From the NCBI GenBank assembly GCA_002441445.1, contig DJWC01000040.1, positions 1-9,393 on the forward strand: DNA of 9,393 nt. Direction: 5' to 3'. The notes below the pieces were generated by a model. That model had not been told where the DNA came from and did no database searches. It saw nothing but the letters and a program-made list of their open reading frames with translations. The stretch is from Pusillimonas sp. UBA6240 (GTDB lineage: Bacteria; Pseudomonadota; Gammaproteobacteria; Burkholderiales; Burkholderiaceae_B). The translations under genes and the position numbers were made by a program. Shown piece by piece: positions 7,269 to 9,393 of the stretch; position 1 is the stretch's first letter, and every line of letters begins with the position of its first letter.

Positions 7269-7501
7269 CAGCGTTTGCGCCGGATGAGGATTTCGTAGTG
7301 GCCGCTGTCCGCGAGGCCGGCCTGGTAGGCGTAGCCGTTTTTGTCCAGGATGCCATACAGCGGCCGCGGCTCGCGGTCTATGAGCATGAGCAGGGAATTG
7401 TCGCTGGCCAGGGTATCCAGCGCTTCCAGCACGCGCTCCAGCGGCTCGGGCGGCTCCAGGCCGCGCACATCCAGCAGATGGGTCTGTTCGTCTTTCATCA
7501 T
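7268..7501 (-). CDS. DUF2249 domain protein
   Basis: A small soluble protein of 77 residues carrying the whole DUF2249 pattern: LDVRGLEPPEPLERVLEAL (about 10-28), a hydrophobic core strand SLLMLIDREPRPLYGIL (about 36-52), and a C-terminal YEILIRRKR. The family has a TusA/SirA-like fold with no agreed function and is often met next to denitrification or haem-protein genes. The TusA cysteine is not present here. Two adjacent ATG codons (7501 and 7498) could each start it, and neither has a strong Shine-Dalgarno. It is the first gene of a two-gene minus-strand operon and overlaps the membrane-protein gene by one base. A partner or maturation role for that membrane protein is an inference from the coupling. 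Confidence 0.85.
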   Translation of the reverse strand: MMKDEQTHLLDVRGLEPPEPLERVLEALDTLASDNSLLMLIDREPRPLYGILDKNGYAYQAGLADSGHYEILIRRKR

Positions 7502-7560
7502 GGGTCTACTTTACATGCAGCACGGGAAGCAGGCTAGCATAGGCCTCTCGTCCGTCGGGG

Positions 7561-7566
7561 ATTTTC
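7561..7566 (-). promoter_or_regulatory. Candidate -10 element of the DUF2249/NnrS-like operon
   Basis: On the minus strand this reads GAAAAT, four of six matches to TATAAT and the same hexamer seen at the hemN promoter. The centre of the FNR box at 7590-7603 is about 42 bases before the implied start near 7554. The leader to the first ATG would be about 53 bases. Confidence 0.4.
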
Positions 7567-7589
7567 GCATCGCCGTAAAACACGGAACC

Positions 7590-7603
7590 TTGATATTTAT
7601 TAA
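7590..7603. promoter_or_regulatory. FNR/DNR-type box in a bidirectional promoter region
   Basis: TTGAT-ATTT-ATTAA matches nine of the ten defined positions of TTGAT-N4-ATCAA. It sits almost in the middle of the 184-base gap between the minus-strand DUF2249 operon and the plus-strand flavoprotein-ubiU operon. Candidate -10 hexamers lie at class II distance on both sides: CATAGT at 7626-7631 for the right operon and GAAAAT at 7566-7561 for the left. One bound dimer could therefore serve both directions. The surrounding 120 bases are AT-richer than the genes. Confidence 0.75.
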
Positions 7604-7625
7604 GGAACGTCCGCCTGTCTGCCTG

Positions 7626-7631
7626 CATAGT
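7626..7631 (+). promoter_or_regulatory. Candidate -10 element of the flavoprotein-ubiU operon
   Basis: CATAGT matches four of six positions of TATAAT and would place the RNA start near 7638, 41.5 bases from the FNR-box centre. The hexamer is repeated at 7634-7639. A stronger TATAGT occurs at 7666-7671 but has no convincing -35 and is close to the Shine-Dalgarno, so I prefer the first. Confidence 0.45.
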
Positions 7632-7685
7632 TGCATAGTGCTTAATTGCGCCGATTATGTGTATTTATAGTAAAGGACGATTATT

Positions 7686-8894
7686 GTGTTCCAAACCGCA
7701 TTGAAACGCCTCACGCTCAAAGGCAAGTCCCTGCTGCCCATCGTACAAGGCGGCATGGGCGTGGGCGTTTCCGCCCACCGCCTGGCGGGCACGGTGGCGT
7801 CGCTAGGCGCCATGGGTACTATCTCCAGCGTCGATTTGCGCCGCCACCATCCCGACCTGATGCTGCAGACGGGGCGTTCGCGCAACAAGGAACTGATCAA
7901 CTCGGTCAATCTGCTCGCTCTGGACCGCGAAGTGCACGCCGCCAAGGAAATGTCCCGCGGCAAAGGGCTGGTGGCCGTCAACGTCATGCGCGCCGTGTCC
8001 GAATATGCCGCCTATGTCCGGCAGGCCTGCGAGAGCGAGGCGGACGCCGTGGTCGTGGGCGCCGGGCTGCCTCTGGATCTGCCCGAGCTGACGACCGATT
8101 TTCCCAAGGTGGCGATCATTCCCGTCCTGTCCGATGTGCGCGGCATAGGCCTGATCCTGAAAAAATGGATGCGCAAGAACCGCTTGCCGGACGCCATCGT
8201 CATCGAGAACCCCAAGTACGCCGCCGGCCACCTGGGGGCGCCGGTCGCCGAGGCGATGAGCAGCCCCAATTTCGCTTTCTCGAACGTCCTGGCCGGCGCC
8301 AAGCAGTTGTTCCGCGACCTGGGCCTGGAAAAAGAAAACATCCCGCTGATCACAGCCGGCGGCGTGCATAGCCATGAGCAAGTGGTGGAACTGCTCGGCA
8401 TGGGCGCCAGCGCCGTGCAATTGGGTTCGGCTTTCGCCGTCACCGAAGAAGGCGACGCCCACCCCAACTTCAAGAAGGTGCTGGTCGAGGCCAAGCCCGA
8501 AGACATCGTCACGTTCATGAGCGTGGCGGGTCTGCCGGCCAGGGCGGTGCGCACGCCATGGCTGGCCAATTATCTGGAGAAGGAGGAAAAGCTGCAGCGC
8601 ATCGCCAAGAAGCGGCCGTGCACGGTCGGCTTCGACTGCCTGGCATCCTGCGGCCTGCGCGACGGCATCAGCAAGCACGGCCAGTTCTGCATAGATACGC
8701 AGCTGGCGTTCGCGCTGGCCGGTGACATCAAGCGCGGCCTGTTCTTCCGGGGCTCTGAAAAGCTGCCCTTCGGCAACGCCATACGTTCGGCGCGCGATCT
8801 GATCGAATACCTGCTGACGGGCATCAAGCCGGCGCTTGCGGCGATCACGCCCGCGCCTACGGTGCGGCCGGCCGATGCGCTGGTTCCAGCCTGA
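7686..8894 (+). CDS. Nitronate-monooxygenase-like FMN oxidoreductase with C-terminal cysteine cluster
   Basis: A TIM-barrel flavoprotein of 402 residues in the nitronate monooxygenase / 2-nitropropane dioxygenase family. IVQGGMGVGVSAHRLAG (19-35) is the N-terminal FMN-binding strand. AVVVGAGLPLDLP (121-133), an SDVRG strand near 149, AGGVHSH (224-230) and GASAVQLGSAFAVTEE (240-255) follow in family order. The tail has C312-x5-C318-x3-C322-x12-C335, a cysteine set seen in some anaerobe-type members but not needed for simple nitronate oxidation; it could hold a metal or iron-sulfur cluster. The barrel's true substrate is unknown: oxidation of nitronates, or NAD(P)H-dependent quinone or flavin reduction, are family options. 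It starts with GTG, preceded by AAAGGA (7672-7677) eight bases upstream. ubiU follows after 21 bases with no terminator or new box, so they form one operon under the FNR-type promoter region. Confidence 0.87.
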   Translation: MFQTALKRLTLKGKSLLPIVQGGMGVGVSAHRLAGTVASLGAMGTISSVDLRRHHPDLMLQTGRSRNKELINSVNLLALDREVHAAKEMSRGKGLVAVNVMRAVSEYAAYVRQACESEADAVVVGAGLPLDLPELTTDFPKVAIIPVLSDVRGIGLILKKWMRKNRLPDAIVIENPKYAAGHLGAPVAEAMSSPNFAFSNVLAGAKQLFRDLGLEKENIPLITAGGVHSHEQVVELLGMGASAVQLGSAFAVTEEGDAHPNFKKVLVEAKPEDIVTFMSVAGLPARAVRTPWLANYLEKEEKLQRIAKKRPCTVGFDCLASCGLRDGISKHGQFCIDTQLAFALAGDIKRGLFFRGSEKLPFGNAIRSARDLIEYLLTGIKPALAAITPAPTVRPADALVPA

Positions 8895-8915
8895 CAGACA
8901 CGATTTTTACACAGC

Positions 8916-9393
8916 ATGATGAATCAAACTATCCCGCCCGGCGCGGCCGGGGCGGGCGCCCCTGCGCCCAAAATGGAACTGCTTTGTCCGGCCGGCAGCC
9001 TGCCGGCCCTGAAAGCGGCGGTCGACCATGGCGCCGATTGCGTCTATCTGGGGTTTCGCGACGCCACCAACGCGCGCAACTTCGCCGGCCTGAACTTCGA
9101 CGAAGCGGCGATAAACGAAGGCATACGCTATGCGCACGCCCAGGGCGTCAAGGTCCTGCTGGCGCTGAACACCTACCCCCAGCCTTCGGGCTACGAGTTG
9201 TGGCGCTCCGCCGTGGACCGCGCCGCGGCCAGCGGCATCGACGCCCTGATCGTGGCGGATCCGGGCTTGATGCAATACGCCCACCGGCATCATCCCGGGC
9301 TGGCGCTGCATCTGTCGGTACAGGGTTCGGCGACCAACGTGGAAGCGATCGCTTTCTACCAACGGCATTTCGGCGTCGTGCGCGCCGTGCTGC
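8916..9393 (+). CDS. ubiU: UbiU, O2-independent ubiquinone hydroxylation factor (U32 peptidase family), N-terminal part
   Basis: The right edge of the window truncates this gene: 159 codons plus one base are visible and the frame is still open. MELLCPAGSLPALKAAVDHG, then ADCVYLGFRDATNARNFAGL, match the start of E. coli UbiU (YhbU) closely, including the N-A-R-x-F-A-G-L-N-F motif. ALNTYPQPSGY, ALIVADPGL and HLSVQGSATN then follow the U32 barrel pattern. With UbiV and UbiT, UbiU hydroxylates the ubiquinone ring without O2. The [4Fe-4S]-binding cysteines of the family lie further on and cannot be seen. Three in-frame ATGs are possible: 8916, 8919 and 8973. The last matches the E. coli start; the first two add 18-19 Pro/Ala/Gly-rich residues. 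None has a strong Shine-Dalgarno. The gene is the second member of the flavoprotein operon; ubiV and ubiT are expected beyond the edge. Confidence 0.93.
   Translation, partial: MMNQTIPPGAAGAGAPAPKMELLCPAGSLPALKAAVDHGADCVYLGFRDATNARNFAGLNFDEAAINEGIRYAHAQGVKVLLALNTYPQPSGYELWRSAVDRAAASGIDALIVADPGLMQYAHRHHPGLALHLSVQGSATNVEAIAFYQRHFGVVRAVL

Noticed and set aside
7625..7638. Direct repeat GCATAG-TT-GCATAG upstream of the flavoprotein gene
   Set aside because: Two six-base copies are too short to claim a regulatory repeat. It may simply be duplicated -10-like sequence.

Overview
The window is a dense, GC-rich stretch of ordinary chromosome. Codon use is strongly GC-biased, genes are tightly packed, and protein similarity points to a betaproteobacterium of Bordetella/Achromobacter/Pusillimonas type. 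That placement is inferred from remembered family resemblance, not from a search. I see no mobile element, CRISPR array, tRNA or rRNA gene.

Layout. (1) Positions 1-3018, minus strand, hold the start of a group-2 Mrp (Pha/Mnh) multisubunit Na+(K+)/H+ antiporter operon: a fused MrpA-MrpB giant subunit, then the first 28 codons of mrpC, which runs off the left edge. (2) Positions 3019-3286 are a divergent control region with an AT-rich mrp leader and a perfect FNR/ANR-type palindrome (TTGAC-N4-GTCAA). (3) hemN, the oxygen-independent coproporphyrinogen III dehydrogenase, runs right from 3287. (4) A small DUF454 membrane protein lies convergent to hemN. (5) A Crp/Fnr-family regulator (5270-5950) lacks the FNR iron-sulfur cysteines but keeps the FNR-type DNA-reading residues (E-x-x-S-R), as in DNR/NnrR-like proteins. 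(6) A translationally coupled minus-strand pair encodes a DUF2249 protein and a polytopic, histidine-containing membrane protein that I read as NnrS-like. (7) A shared divergent promoter region carries a second near-consensus FNR box at 7590-7603. (8) A rightward operon encodes a nitronate-monooxygenase-like flavoprotein with a C-terminal cysteine cluster, then ubiU, cut by the right edge. ubiU belongs to the O2-independent ubiquinone pathway.

How it works together. Everything from 3163 to the right edge reads as a low-oxygen/nitrogen-oxide island: haem synthesis without O2 (HemN), ubiquinone synthesis without O2 (UbiU, with UbiV/UbiT expected beyond the edge), a DNR/FNR-type regulator, and boxes of the kind it should bind in front of hemN and between the two divergent operons. 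The DUF2249/membrane-protein pair and the flavoprotein are the least understood members. Their shared control region with ubiU makes them the best candidates for something undescribed. The mrp operon at the left appears to be an unrelated ion-homeostasis unit.
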